From NCBI RefSeq assembly GCF_006968745.1, contig NZ_CP030118.1, positions 6,530,284-6,594,283 on the forward strand: a DNA stretch of 64,000 bases. Direction: 5' to 3'. A model generated the notes under the pieces. It saw nothing but the letters and a program-made list of their open reading frames with translations, searched no databases and was not told the DNA's origin. A program made the translations under genes and the position numbers. This DNA is from Brasilonema sennae CENA114 (GTDB lineage: Bacteria > Cyanobacteriota > Cyanobacteriia > Cyanobacteriales > Nostocaceae). Numbering within the stretch: position 1 is the stretch's first letter; each line of letters begins with the position of its first letter. This document shows, piece by piece, positions 44,170 through 54,067 of this stretch.

Positions 44170-45600
44170 GTGAGTCATGAATTTGATTACGATTTAGTCA
44201 TTGTAGGCGCTGGAGTAGGCGGACACGGGGCTGCCTTACACGCAGTTAGCTGTGGTTTGAAAACAGCCATTATCGAAGCAGCGGATATGGGAGGAACTTG
44301 TGTTAACCGAGGCTGCATTCCATCTAAAGCACTGCTGGCGGCATCTGGACGTGTGCGAGAGTTAAGAGACGCCCATCATCTCAAGTCGCTGGGAATTCAA
44401 CTGGGAAGTGTGGAATTCGACAGAGAGGCGATCGCCAACCATGCAAACAATCTCGTATCCAAAATACAAGGCGACTTAACCAATAGTCTCAAACGCTTGG
44501 GAGTCGATATCATTCGAGGTTGGGGTAAAATCGCAGGAACACAAAAAGTCTCTGTAACCACAGACAGCGGCGAAAAAACCATTACAGCAAAAGATATTAT
44601 TCTTTCCCCTGGTTCTGTACCCTTCGTTCCTCCGGGTATTGAAGTTGATGGCAAAACTGTGTTTACTAGTGACCAAGGCGTGAAGCTAGAATCACTACCA
44701 GATTGGGTAGCAATTGTTGGCAGTGGATACATCGGCTTAGAATTTTCCGATGTTTACTCAGCTTTGGGCAGTGAAATCACGATGATAGAAGCCCTAGATC
44801 AGTTGATGCCAGGATTTGATCGTGATATTGCTAAACTAGCTGAACGAGTTCTCATCACTGGGCGTGATATTGAAACTCATGTGGGCATATACGCCAAAAA
44901 AGTCACTCCTGGTTCACCTGTCATTATTGAACTAGCGAACTTCAAAACCAAAGAAGACGTGGATGTGCTGGAAGTCGATGCATGTCTGGTTGCAACCGGA
45001 CGCATTCCAGCAACAAAGAACCTGGGTTTAGAGTCTATTGGTGTGGAACTTGATCGTCGAAACTTTATCCCAGTCAACGACAGCATGGCAGTGCTATCTG
45101 CTGGTGAAGTCGTCCCTCATCTCTGGGCGATTGGTGACGCTAACGGTAAGATGATGCTGGCACACGCAGCTTCTGCTCAAGGTATCATCGCAGTAGAAAA
45201 TATCTGTGGGCGGCACAAGGAAGTAGACTATCACAGTATCCCGGCAGCAGCGTTTACTCATCCAGAAATCAGTTATGTGGGGATGACTGAAGGCGCAGCC
45301 AAAGAAAAAGGTAGCGTTGAAGGATTTGAAGTCGGGACGGCGAAAAGTTACTTCAAAGGAAATTCCAAAGCTTTGGCAGAAGGTGAAGCTGATGGTATGG
45401 CAAAGGTCATTTATCGCAAAGACACAGGCGAAGTTCTGGGCGTTCACATCTTTGGGATACATGCTTCTGATTTGATTCATGAAGCGTCAGCGGCGATCGC
45501 CAACCGCCAATCTGTCCATACCCTTGCTCATTTGGTTCACGCCCATCCAACACTTTCTGAAGTGCTGGACGAAGCTTACAAACGAGCAATTGCTAGTTAG
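44170..45600 (+). CDS. lpdA: Dihydrolipoyl dehydrogenase
   Basis: 476 aa from a GTG start. FAD site VIVGAGVGGHGAALHA, redox-active GGTCVNRGCIPSKALL, NAD site VAIVGSGYIGLEFSDV, and the C-terminal HAHPTLSEVLDEA with the catalytic His-Glu. E3 subunit of pyruvate dehydrogenase, glycine cleavage and related complexes. Confidence 0.95.
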   Translation: MSHEFDYDLVIVGAGVGGHGAALHAVSCGLKTAIIEAADMGGTCVNRGCIPSKALLAASGRVRELRDAHHLKSLGIQLGSVEFDREAIANHANNLVSKIQGDLTNSLKRLGVDIIRGWGKIAGTQKVSVTTDSGEKTITAKDIILSPGSVPFVPPGIEVDGKTVFTSDQGVKLESLPDWVAIVGSGYIGLEFSDVYSALGSEITMIEALDQLMPGFDRDIAKLAERVLITGRDIETHVGIYAKKVTPGSPVIIELANFKTKEDVDVLEVDACLVATGRIPATKNLGLESIGVELDRRNFIPVNDSMAVLSAGEVVPHLWAIGDANGKMMLAHAASAQGIIAVENICGRHKEVDYHSIPAAAFTHPEISYVGMTEGAAKEKGSVEGFEVGTAKSYFKGNSKALAEGEADGMAKVIYRKDTGEVLGVHIFGIHASDLIHEASAAIANRQSVHTLAHLVHAHPTLSEVLDEAYKRAIAS

Positions 45601-45650
45601 TCATTTGTCCTATGTCATTTGTCCTTTGTACTTGACAAATGACAAGTAAT

Positions 45651-45690
45651 TAATGACTAATGACTAATGACTAATGACTAATAACTAATT
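45651..45690. repeat. Heptamer STRR (AATGACT type)
   Basis: Five to six tandem heptamers AATGACT, ending at the trpC start; same unit as 8489-8521. Confidence 0.85.
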
Positions 45691-46590
45691 ATGCAAATCC
45701 GTCGCTGTAGACCTAGTCCACCTATTGCTGTATCCACAGTACGCTATCAAGTCGCTACGCCTGATGCCCAGCCAAACAATATTTTAGAAGAAATTGTTTG
45801 GCATAAGGAAAAAGAAGTTGAACGAATGCGAGAAAAGCTTTCTTTGCAGGAATTGCAACGTCAGGTGGTTGAAGCGCCTCTATCCCGTGATTTTGTAGCA
45901 GCATTGCAGCAAGGCAAAACAAAGCCAGCTTTGATTGCTGAAGTTAAAAAAGCGTCTCCCAGTAAAGGAATTTTACGAGAAGATTTTCATCCGGTGGAGA
46001 TTGCTTTAAAGTATCAAAAAGCTGGTGCTAGCTGTATTTCGGTACTTACAGATGAAAAGTTTTTCTCTGGTAGCTTTGAAAATTTAGCTAAAATCCGCGC
46101 TCAAGTAGATTTACCGTTACTATGCAAGGATTTTGTCATATATCCTTACCAAATGTACATGGCGCGTGTTCGAGGCGCAGATGCAGTATTGTTGATTGCT
46201 GCTATACTCAGCGATCAAGATTTGCAGTACTTCGTTAAAATTGCCAAAGCTTTAAAAATGGCGGCATTGATTGAAGTCCATAGTTTAGCAGAACTCGACC
46301 GCGTGTTAACCATAGATGGTGTTTCACTGGTAGGTATAAATAATCGCAACTTGGAAGATTTCTCTGTTGATGTACAAACGACTTGCCAACTCTTAGCAGC
46401 AAGGGGTAAGGAATTACAGCAAAGGAATATTGTGGTTGTGAGTGAGTCAGGATTACATAACTTAGATGATTTGATTTTAGTAGAACAAGCAGGAGCATCA
46501 GCTGTTTTAATTGGAGAGTCTCTAATCAAACATCCAGATCCGGAGGAAGCGATCGCCAACCTCTTTGGTAAACCTTTAGCCCATGAATAA
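45691..46590 (+). CDS. trpC: Indole-3-glycerol phosphate synthase
   Basis: 299 aa. LIAEVKKASPSKG, LCKDFVIYPYQ and SLVGINNRNLEDF are the catalytic and phosphate-binding motifs of TrpC; GASAVLIGESLIK closes the barrel. Forms indole-3-glycerol phosphate in tryptophan synthesis. An N-terminal extension of about 35 residues is usual in cyanobacteria. Confidence 0.95.
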   Translation: MQIRRCRPSPPIAVSTVRYQVATPDAQPNNILEEIVWHKEKEVERMREKLSLQELQRQVVEAPLSRDFVAALQQGKTKPALIAEVKKASPSKGILREDFHPVEIALKYQKAGASCISVLTDEKFFSGSFENLAKIRAQVDLPLLCKDFVIYPYQMYMARVRGADAVLLIAAILSDQDLQYFVKIAKALKMAALIEVHSLAELDRVLTIDGVSLVGINNRNLEDFSVDVQTTCQLLAARGKELQQRNIVVVSESGLHNLDDLILVEQAGASAVLIGESLIKHPDPEEAIANLFGKPLAHE

Positions 46591-46687
46591 TTGTAGCTTT
46601 AGGCAATTCGTTGATGCTTGTGTAACAATTCATTTAATGACAAGCAACTTCTGAGTTGTCCAAAATTTGAAATCAAATATTAATTTC

Positions 46688-46933
46688 ATGGAGCAAATTC
46701 CTCTGCCTTCACCTGTTCACTACGAACTTATACTGCAACTGTTAGAGAGACAAACTATGGTAGCGGTTAACAATGATCCGAGTTTGCGGCATCAGGTAAA
46801 TCAGCTGATTATTACCCTGCGTAAAGCGGCTGTACAACAAAAGCATCTGGAAGAAGTTTGCCAATCGTCTTTTAATATTGACCACCGTTGGTCGCTCAAT
46901 CATCTCAACACTAAGAATATTGCTGCTGAGTAA
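46688..46933 (+). CDS. Small conserved cyanobacterial protein (DUF5340-like)
   Basis: 81 aa from the ATG at 46688. MEQIPLPSPVHYELILQLLE and VNQLIITLRKAAVQQKHLEE suggest a short helical protein. Resembles a cyanobacterial family of unknown function, which I believe is DUF5340; that name is from memory. Same strand as trpC, 97 bp downstream. Confidence 0.65.
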   Translation: MEQIPLPSPVHYELILQLLERQTMVAVNNDPSLRHQVNQLIITLRKAAVQQKHLEEVCQSSFNIDHRWSLNHLNTKNIAAE

Positions 46934-47213
46934 ATCAAACAAGACTTTTTTTATCGTTCGCGTTCGTAATAACCCAATACGATTCAATTAAGGTTAAAAA
47001 ACCCTAACCTAAAATTATTCTTAACTGAACTGTATTGCAATATAGTAGAGACGTTACGCAACGGGAGAGTTAGCGATACTCAACGAGGAAAACTCCAAAG
47101 GTACGCTGACTGACATGTGACGTCTCTATACATCGTTGTGTCTTTGATTCAAACGAGAATGGCTATAGTTATTGAAGAAAGCAAAAATCATAGATCATCG
47201 CGGGAAGCACAGG

Positions 47214-47840
47214 ATGACAGAAACAAGAGTTCGTCAACAATATGATAAAATGTCATCTGTGTATGATAAACGTTGGAAAAGCTACATTTCCAAGACACTA
47301 TCCTTTGTTAAAAACTGGGCGCAAATCTCACCACTTGATACTGTACTTGATGTTGCTTGTGGCACAGGTGAGTTTGAACGGCTGCTACTGAGTGAATATC
47401 CAACACAACACATTGTTGGAGTAGACATTTCAGAGAAGATGCTGGAGATTGCCAAACACAAATGTAGCATTTATCCTCAAGTCTGGTTTCAAACAGCGAG
47501 TGTGTTAGCGTTACCATTTGCTAGTAACACTTTTGATGTTGTGATATCAGCCAGTTCGTTCCATTACTTTGACGATCCATTAGCTGCGTTAAGGGAAATG
47601 AAACGTGTCCTCAAACCTGAGGGCAAAGTTGTCATTCTGGATTGGTGCAAAGATTATTTTTTTTGGAAAATTAGCGACATTGTATTAAAGTTATTTGACC
47701 CAGCTTATAAACAGTGTTATACCCAAGACGAGTTTCATCACTTTCTTGCAGCTACAAATTTTACGATTCGCCGTGCAACTAGAGTTCGTTTCGATATCGT
47801 GTGGGGGCTGATGGTAGCTACAGCGACTCCCCAATATTAA
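47214..47840 (+). CDS. Class I SAM-dependent methyltransferase
   Basis: 208 aa from the ATG at 47214; a TTG at 47172 adds 14 residues that look non-conserved. MTETRVRQQYDKMSSVYDKRW is a typical UbiE-like start; SAM-binding DVACGTGEFERLLLSEYP, VGVDISEKMLEIAKHK, and VVISASSFHYFDDP follow. Substrate unknown. Possibly a small-molecule or quinone/lipid methyltransferase. Confidence 0.85.
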   Translation: MTETRVRQQYDKMSSVYDKRWKSYISKTLSFVKNWAQISPLDTVLDVACGTGEFERLLLSEYPTQHIVGVDISEKMLEIAKHKCSIYPQVWFQTASVLALPFASNTFDVVISASSFHYFDDPLAALREMKRVLKPEGKVVILDWCKDYFFWKISDIVLKLFDPAYKQCYTQDEFHHFLAATNFTIRRATRVRFDIVWGLMVATATPQY

Positions 47841-47875
47841 ACAGACGTGAGTCTGACAAATCTACAATCAAAAAA

Positions 47876-47897
47876 GCGAGTTGAATTATGAACTCGC
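47876..47897 (-). terminator. Terminator of the DUF2949 gene
   Basis: GCGAGTT (47876-47882) and AACTCGC (47891-47897), 8-nt loop; on the minus strand it is followed by TTTTTTGATTG. It could also act on the plus strand for the methyltransferase gene. Confidence 0.7.
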
Positions 47898-48011
47898 TAT
47901 CCTTGACAAATAAATTAAATTTTATCTTTTTTATTTTAGACACAAGCCTTTGTAAGAGGCTTACTCCATATATAAGCACAGTTCGACACTCCTAAACTAG
48001 CTGATTATTTC

Positions 48012-48203
48012 CTATATTGTCTCCAGCCAATCATATATTTTATCTAACTGTTCTATGGTAACTAACCCATATTGCCAAAGAATCATTGGCAAAGGACCTG
48101 GATTTTGCTCACTGCGACGCAAAGCGACTGCAATGGAAGCTGTAGAAATTGCCAAATCTTCCTGTAAAAAGCTAATAAATCTAGAATAGGTTAATGGTGA
48201 CAT
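48012..48203 (-). CDS. DUF2949 domain-containing small protein
   Basis: 63 aa. FISFLQEDLAIS and LPMILWQYGLVTIEQLDKIYDWLE are the signature of this cyanobacterial family, unknown in function. Followed by its own terminator. Confidence 0.8.
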   Translation of the reverse strand: MSPLTYSRFISFLQEDLAISTASIAVALRRSEQNPGPLPMILWQYGLVTIEQLDKIYDWLETI

Positions 48204-48823
48204 CTTGTATTGGGTCTCCTCACATGGTGTGTATTTTTATATTTCAATTCACCACTTTTGGTGTAGTTGGAAGTAGCCAATAATTCTTCTATCACTGTGC
48301 CTTTGCTTAATAGATAACTCAGGAAAGTTTGTCTGGTGTTGCTCAAGGAATGCTTTTGTATCAAAAATAGACAGTCATACAACTTATCTTATAAGTCTTA
48401 AGCCGCACAATATTTAGATGAATTTATTACTTTATCCTTTTTACATCAGTGCTTTAGTTAGCTACAACTGTTGTAAGAAAGATTCCTTAGCCTAATATTC
48501 TCTTATTGACTACTCTTTACACGTATGTCAAAAGGAATATTTTTTGTGATCTAGGATAAAATTAGTTATCTAGTCTTGGAACAATAAAGCTTTTAAGAAT
48601 TTGTATTGAGTTAACACACAAGTTTGAAGCCGCAAGTCGCACAGAATTTATACTGTTAGCGGAGCGGGACGCAGTCCATTCTGGCGACTAAGGCTTTTAT
48701 TCTTTAACTTGTTAAAGAATGTCTTAAATTTCTTTTCTTTCCTAAAAATGCAATAAATATTTACACAAATCTGACAAAAGAAATTTTAGCTGTAAGACCC
48801 CGTGGGCAGGATCTCAATCTTTT
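48204..48823. other. Intergenic region, no confident gene
   Basis: About 620 AT-rich bases. A minus-strand ORF (48191-48382, 63 codons) overlapping the DUF2949 start has no recognisable features and is not called. A GC-rich repeat trace lies near 48657-48690. Confidence 0.5.
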
Positions 48824-49384
48824 TTACCGTATATTCCCTGATTTTAAAGACTCAATTTTTACAGAATCGCCAACCTTCAAGCCCAACTGTGCAGCCCGCC
48901 CGGAACGCAGTTCTATGACTTGATTAATTGGTGTCTGGGGACCGTAAGTAGGACAAGGAGTGGTGTTGCAAGGAGGTGCGGAAGCAGCAATGTACTGCAC
49001 TTTCCCATTTAGCATAAAAACCATATCCAGTGCTACTGGTACATTCTTCATCCAGAAACTGGCTGGGAACGGTGATGGGAACTCAAACAGCATTCCACGG
49101 TTATCGGGTAAAGCTGGGCGATGCATCAACCCCATCGCTTGCTGTTGGGGTGTTTGTGCGACTTCTAATTCAATTTTTGTACCATCGGGAACAACCGCCA
49201 CAGCTGAAATTGGTAGTTGTTGACCTGCATTCTTCGTTTGGTTTGAAGACATTGGTGCTTGGGATTGAGAACTAGGCGTAGCCGTGGGAAGAACTGCTTG
49301 TGTAGGAACAGAACAGCCCGCTAGCAAAATGCTCAAAACTATTGATAGCAAACTTAGCCAATTAATCATAGAAATTTTAGTCAT
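48824..49384 (-). CDS. DUF192 lipoprotein
   Basis: 186 aa. Lipobox ILLAGC gives Cys24, then a Pro/Ser/Gln-rich linker. Residues 70-180 are the DUF192 fold (VAQTPQQQAMGLMHRPALPDNRGMLFEF, PFPASFWMKNVPVALDMVFM, VIELRSGRAAQLGLKVGD). Function unknown, probably periplasmic. Confidence 0.87.
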   Translation of the reverse strand: MTKISMINWLSLLSIVLSILLAGCSVPTQAVLPTATPSSQSQAPMSSNQTKNAGQQLPISAVAVVPDGTKIELEVAQTPQQQAMGLMHRPALPDNRGMLFEFPSPFPASFWMKNVPVALDMVFMLNGKVQYIAASAPPCNTTPCPTYGPQTPINQVIELRSGRAAQLGLKVGDSVKIESLKSGNIR

Positions 49385-49436
49385 TAGCTATTTATTTTGT
49401 TATTCACCTCACTTGCTCGACTCTTCCCACTCGTGT

Positions 49437-50123
49437 TCAAGTTTCTCTCAATACATAGCCTACACCTCGCACCGTTTGAATGAGTCGCTTTTGACCTTCG
49501 TCTTCTATTTTTAGTCGCAAGTAGCGAATGTAGACTTCAATCACATTCGACTCGCCCATAAAGTCGTAACCCCAAACATTTTCCAGTATTTGTTCACGGG
49601 TTAATACCTCACGGGGATGTTCCATCATATACTTAAGCAGGTCAAATTCCTTCATTGTTAAGTCAATCGCCCGTTCATTAACTATGGCGCGGCGGGTTGC
49701 TATATCTAAAACGAGATCACCAAAACGTAAGTGCTCGGAAGTATCGACTTCAGGTTTTAAGTATAAGCGAACCAGGTTCAAAAAATCCTCACCCCGGTAA
49801 GGCTTGAGAAAGTAATCATCAGCCCCAGCATCTAAGCAAGCTACGCGATCATCCACTGTATCGCGTGCCATTAGCACTAGCACAGGCGATCGCATTCCAG
49901 TCGTTCTAAAATTTTTACATAACGACAGTCCTGATTCTCCTGCTAGCATTCGGTCAATCACAACTAAAGCAGGTTCGCGATCGCGACTATATTGTATACC
50001 ATTCGTCCCATCATGAGCCACGATGGGATCATAACCAGCTTCTTTCAAATCGAAAGCAAGCTGATTTGCGAGATTTTCATCGCTTTCAATTAGCAATACA
50101 CAAGGGTTATGAGCTACCGTCAT
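49437..50123 (-). CDS. nblR: OmpR-family response regulator, NblR type
   Basis: 228 aa. Receiver domain with the phospho-acceptor region VVIDRMLAGESG and the Lys of FLKPY; C-terminal winged helix (FGDLVLDIATRRA, LTREQILENVWGYDF, RYLRLKIEDEGQKRLIQTVRGVGYVL). The sequence around MLAGESGLSLCKNF and RSPVLVLMARDTVDDRVACL is that of NblR, which controls phycobilisome degradation under nutrient stress. Adjacent to nadK, as I recall for Nostoc; the symbol is by resemblance. Confidence 0.8.
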   Translation of the reverse strand: MTVAHNPCVLLIESDENLANQLAFDLKEAGYDPIVAHDGTNGIQYSRDREPALVVIDRMLAGESGLSLCKNFRTTGMRSPVLVLMARDTVDDRVACLDAGADDYFLKPYRGEDFLNLVRLYLKPEVDTSEHLRFGDLVLDIATRRAIVNERAIDLTMKEFDLLKYMMEHPREVLTREQILENVWGYDFMGESNVIEVYIRYLRLKIEDEGQKRLIQTVRGVGYVLRET

Positions 50124-50386
50124 ATTAATTTTGGATGTTCGATTTTAGATTTAGGATTTTGACTGAGTTGGTAGAAGTGCAGTTTACGGATTTTTGCTGA
50201 TCAATCAATCTTGACTTGACACGTGTTCTACCGACCATGTATTAGCACATATAAGTATCTGCCATACAAATCGACAGATACAGTCATTTTAATCACTAAT
50301 TTCAAATCTCGCTGGCGTTGTTTATGAGTTAAATCATAAATTCTACTTTTAGACAACGCCTCACTCATCCAAAATCCCAAATAACC

Positions 50387-51304
50387 CTAGGGTAATTCTA
50401 CAGAGCTAGGCTTAGCTATATGTGGTAAACCCCAACCCAGTTTTTCTCGTAAAATCTTGAAAAATTCTGCGGGTTGGAGACGAACAAACGGGGCGCAATA
50501 GGGTGACTTCTCTACAGAAACTCTATCGTCTGGCAGAACATAGCACCCTCCATTACCATCCACAGTCATCACCAGCCGAGGAGTATTCACTGGGTAGATA
50601 TTAAGTGGTTCACTATCTGGAAATACCAAAGCTCTAGAAGCCAGAGAATGAGGACATATGGGTACAAGCTGGAGTACGGGTACACCCGGAGTCACGACTG
50701 GACCGCCAGCACTCAACGAATATGCTGTAGAACCTGTCGGCGTAGATACTATCACACCATCTGCTGCAATGTCTACTGCTGCGTGCCGACCAATTGCTAT
50801 CTCAAAATGACACATAGAGGTCAATGGTTCTCGATGCAGCACCATCTCATTTAAGCACAGAGCTTCCCACATGACATAATCTTCCCGAAAAACTCTGATT
50901 GTGAGCATCGCTCTTTCCTCAATCTCATAATCACCCAGAAGCAACTTTTCTATTGCTTGGGGTAATTGATTGAGATAAGTTTCGGTCAAAAATCCCAAGT
51001 GACCGGTGTTGACCGTTAAAATCGGGATACCACAAGGAGCAACTAAGCGAGAAGCAGCCAGAACTGTACCGTCTCCCCCTAACACCACCGCAAATTTCAT
51101 ATCTGAATCAAATCCGGGAGGTGTTAGTCCCTCTATTGGGGTGTGGCATACGGGACTTTCCGGTGTAGAATAACCCAAGATTCCGCCGACAGCTGATGTG
51201 ACACAGATATCCCAACCTGCGGCGGTTAATGTCTGTTTCAGTTCGATAGCGATTCGGCTTGCTACCGGCTTAACGTCATTGTAGATAATGCCTGCTTTGG
51301 GCAC
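50387..51304 (-). CDS. nadK: NAD(+) kinase
   Basis: 305 aa. GGDGT motif (VVLGGDGTVLAASR), NTGHLGFLTE, and PTGSTAYSLSAGGPVV are the diagnostic ATP- and NAD-binding motifs. Makes NADP+ from NAD+. Cyanobacteria usually have two such genes. Confidence 0.94.
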   Translation of the reverse strand: MPKAGIIYNDVKPVASRIAIELKQTLTAAGWDICVTSAVGGILGYSTPESPVCHTPIEGLTPPGFDSDMKFAVVLGGDGTVLAASRLVAPCGIPILTVNTGHLGFLTETYLNQLPQAIEKLLLGDYEIEERAMLTIRVFREDYVMWEALCLNEMVLHREPLTSMCHFEIAIGRHAAVDIAADGVIVSTPTGSTAYSLSAGGPVVTPGVPVLQLVPICPHSLASRALVFPDSEPLNIYPVNTPRLVMTVDGNGGCYVLPDDRVSVEKSPYCAPFVRLQPAEFFKILREKLGWGLPHIAKPSSVELP

Positions 51305-51427
51305 ACTGAAATATCCAATTATTGGTGACGCACTTTATTATGTTAATCGTTGCACATTTTGGGCTATTTAGTCATTAATATTTTGTCTTTGTGTCAGAAC
51401 TACTGAGTCATGACTTATGACTGATAG

Positions 51428-52417
51428 CTACTGAGTGTCGGTTTTCTTAAACGGGGACCTTTTTGGTTTTTGCTTTTTGGGCTGAATCTTCTGGTAGTCT
51501 AACTCCTTGAGCTTCTTCAAAATTCGGCTGAAGTACTCTTGCAGGTAAGTTTCTACGGTTGCGGTTTCGTTTGGATCTAACCCAAAAACCTGATAAACTT
51601 CCTCCATTGGAGCATTTAGCGGCTTACCACTGGCGATGACTTCTGTAAAAGCAAGTCTATCTGAGACGTTCCATCCCCACTGAAAAAAGCGTATGACTCG
51701 GCGCACGGTACGTAGTAAATTAATTGGCAACCGTGTAATCCGCGCTTCTTTTCCGGATAAGCGTTCACACAAGGCTATAATTTCCTCGGCACTCCAAGCA
51801 CGAGTTCCCACCACTGGAAAAGTTTGCTTTTCGGCTTCTGGTACCTTCAGCGCGCGAATGGCAAATTTAGCAACATCCTGAGTGTCCATGTAGGCGATCG
51901 CAGACGAATCTCCTGTTACCCAAACAGGCTGTGCTTCCAAGATGGGAATTCCATATTGACCAATTAAGCCTTGCATGAAGCCAGACAGTCGCAATATGGT
52001 GTAATTTAAACCAGATTCAGCCAAAAAGAGTTCTGTACACCGCTTAATATCCATCAGCGGTACGTCTGGATATTTTTCAGCATCCACTATGGAGAAAAAG
52101 ATAAAACGTTCTACACCTGCAGCAACAGACTCTTGAATCAAAGAGACTTTGCCTTCCCAATCTACTTGTCTGATACTAACAGAATCGGCAGGACGAGATG
52201 TTGACGCATCAATAACTGCTGTCACACCTTCAAGTGCTGCTGTCAATGTCTGACGATAGCATAAATCTCCTCGTACAACTTCTGCTCCCCACTCTTTTAA
52301 AAACGCGGCTTTTTTTGCATTCCGAACAAGACACCGGACTTTATACCCCTCATCGATCGCACGACGAGCCACTTGTCTCCCTAAGGTACCAGTGGCACCA
52401 ATTATTAATAATGTCAT
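51428..52417 (-). CDS. ycf39: Ycf39-type NAD(P)H-binding protein
   Basis: 329 aa. N-terminal Rossmann motif GATGTLGRQVARRAIDEGY and NmrA-like fold. Ycf39 helps deliver chlorophyll during photosystem II assembly together with high-light-inducible proteins. Next to petM (144 bp upstream), a neighbourhood known from other cyanobacteria. C-terminal basic tail KKQKPKRSPFKKTDTQ. Confidence 0.85.
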   Translation of the reverse strand: MTLLIIGATGTLGRQVARRAIDEGYKVRCLVRNAKKAAFLKEWGAEVVRGDLCYRQTLTAALEGVTAVIDASTSRPADSVSIRQVDWEGKVSLIQESVAAGVERFIFFSIVDAEKYPDVPLMDIKRCTELFLAESGLNYTILRLSGFMQGLIGQYGIPILEAQPVWVTGDSSAIAYMDTQDVAKFAIRALKVPEAEKQTFPVVGTRAWSAEEIIALCERLSGKEARITRLPINLLRTVRRVIRFFQWGWNVSDRLAFTEVIASGKPLNAPMEEVYQVFGLDPNETATVETYLQEYFSRILKKLKELDYQKIQPKKQKPKRSPFKKTDTQ

Positions 52418-52511
52418 GAGAGCTTTTTACAAAATTTAAACTTTTATGAATAAAATCTTATCAGACTTGACTATGCAAACAAAATTTTACACGCTTTTAA
52501 AGCGCGTATAC

Positions 52512-52546
52512 GAGACAAAGAGACTTTAAAGTTGTCTCTTGTCTCT
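52512..52546 (-). terminator. Hairpin downstream of petM
   Basis: An imperfect inverted repeat (GAGACAAAGAGAC and GTCTCTTGTCTC, one bulge) sits just past the petM stop. Confidence 0.5.
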
Positions 52547-52560
52547 AACGCGATGCTTTT

Positions 52561-52674
52561 TTACAGCGATTCCTCTTCTCCACCCTGAACTTTGAGCAAC
52601 AAAGCGCCTAAAGCCCAGCCTACAAAGATTAATCCGAAGGACAACAAAGCTGCATTCAACATTTCGCCGCTCAT
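52561..52674 (-). CDS. petM: Cytochrome b6f complex subunit 7 (PetM)
   Basis: 37 aa: MSGEMLNAALLSFGLIFVGW then ALGALLLKVQGGEEESL, a single membrane helix with the conserved GEML start and acidic tail of PetM. Too short for automatic ORF lists. Small stabilising subunit of cytochrome b6f in the thylakoid. A good ribosome-binding site (AAAGGAGA) precedes the ATG. Upstream of ycf39 on the same strand. Confidence 0.94.
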   Translation of the reverse strand: MSGEMLNAALLSFGLIFVGWALGALLLKVQGGEEESL

Positions 52675-52921
52675 TGCTGCAATTCTCCTTTGCAAATTGT
52701 TTAATTAAGTTAAGTTTACCAGAGCCTGAAAGAGGTGCCAAAGTATTAGACTAGTGTAAAACATTGTAAAGTAGCCGATATCCCAAGTCGTCCTCCTTGT
52801 CTCCCTCCGATTGAATATTTTTTTATTTGCAAGTCCTTGAGTCAAGAACTGACCAAACAAGTCTGTTTTGAGCAAATTCCTGCTCTCTACGAAGTTGAAG
52901 TGTATCTTGAGAAGGAATAAT

Positions 52922-54037
52922 ATGCCAACAATGTACAAATTAGATGAAAAAGATATAACACCAGTGCAAAGCCGCCCACGCTTAGCATTAACACTGGGAG
53001 ATCCAGCAGGAATTGGACCAGAAGTTATTTTAAAAGCTTTAGCCGATCCAGAAGTTAGCAAAAGTTGTGATCTGACGGTCGTGGGTAGCCGTAGTTTATT
53101 AGTAGAGATTTATACGAAACTAAAATTAGCCAAGAATTCTCAGCCTTTAGCAAATCCAGAAGAACTATCAATTTTTGATGTGCCCTTAGACAAGCACATA
53201 CAGGATGAAATTCTTATTGGAACTGGGAATGCAGCGAGTGGTGCGGCTAGCTTTGCTTATATGGAAACTGCAATTGCCCAAACACTAGCAGATCAATTTG
53301 ATGGTATCGTCACAGGTCCAATTGCCAAATCAGCCTGGAAGGCGGCAGGGTATAATTATCCAGGTCAAACAGAACTTTTGGCTGAAAAGTCGGGTGCCAA
53401 GCGTGTAGGAATGTTATTTGTCGCCCGTTCGCCCCATACTAACTGGACACTTTGTACTCTGCTTGCTTGCACACATGTGCCATTAAGTCAAGTACCCAAA
53501 GTATTAACACCGCAGTTGATGACAGAAAAACTTGACTTGCTGGTGGAGTGTTTGGAGAAAGATTTTGGTTTAGAAAGGGCGAGGATTGCGATCGCTGGTT
53601 TAAATCCCCACAGCGGCGAACAAGGACAACTCGGACACGAAGAACAAGATTGGTTAATTCCCTGGATTTCGCAAGAACGTAAAAACCGCCCAAATTTCCA
53701 ATTAGACGGTCCGGTTCCACCAGATACAATGTGGGTTAAGCCAGGACAAGCTTGGTATGGTAACATTGACCCTTCGGCTCCGCTCAGGGTAAACCCGTCA
53801 CAAGTAGCAGATGCTTACATTGCACTGTACCATGACCAAGGTTTAATACCCGTAAAGTTGATGGCATTTGACAGAGCAGTCAATACTTCTATAGGTCTTC
53901 CTTTTATTCGTACATCACCGGATCATGGGACGGCATTTGATATTGCCGGTAAGGGAATTGCCGATGCTAGGAGTATGAAAGCAGCAATTCTGTTAGCAGC
54001 TGAGTTGGTATCCCAGAGGCGAAAAGTAAAGCTGTAA
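52922..54037 (+). CDS. pdxA: 4-hydroxythreonine-4-phosphate dehydrogenase
   Basis: 371 aa from the ATG at 52922, with AAGGA just upstream. RLALTLGDPAGIGPEVILKA, YHDQGLIPVK and SPDHGTAFDIAGKG are signature motifs, including metal-binding His residues. It acts in the DXP-independent... i.e. E. coli-type pyridoxal phosphate pathway; in cyanobacteria its role in vitamin B6 synthesis is less certain because of the PdxST route. Confidence 0.92.
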   Translation: MPTMYKLDEKDITPVQSRPRLALTLGDPAGIGPEVILKALADPEVSKSCDLTVVGSRSLLVEIYTKLKLAKNSQPLANPEELSIFDVPLDKHIQDEILIGTGNAASGAASFAYMETAIAQTLADQFDGIVTGPIAKSAWKAAGYNYPGQTELLAEKSGAKRVGMLFVARSPHTNWTLCTLLACTHVPLSQVPKVLTPQLMTEKLDLLVECLEKDFGLERARIAIAGLNPHSGEQGQLGHEEQDWLIPWISQERKNRPNFQLDGPVPPDTMWVKPGQAWYGNIDPSAPLRVNPSQVADAYIALYHDQGLIPVKLMAFDRAVNTSIGLPFIRTSPDHGTAFDIAGKGIADARSMKAAILLAAELVSQRRKVKL

Positions 54038-54067
54038 TCGCAGTATACGCAATAGCGCCAAAAAATT

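Noticed and set aside
48191..48382. 63-codon frame overlapping the DUF2949 start
   Set aside because: No similarity or start signal; the overlap covers the leader of DUF2949.
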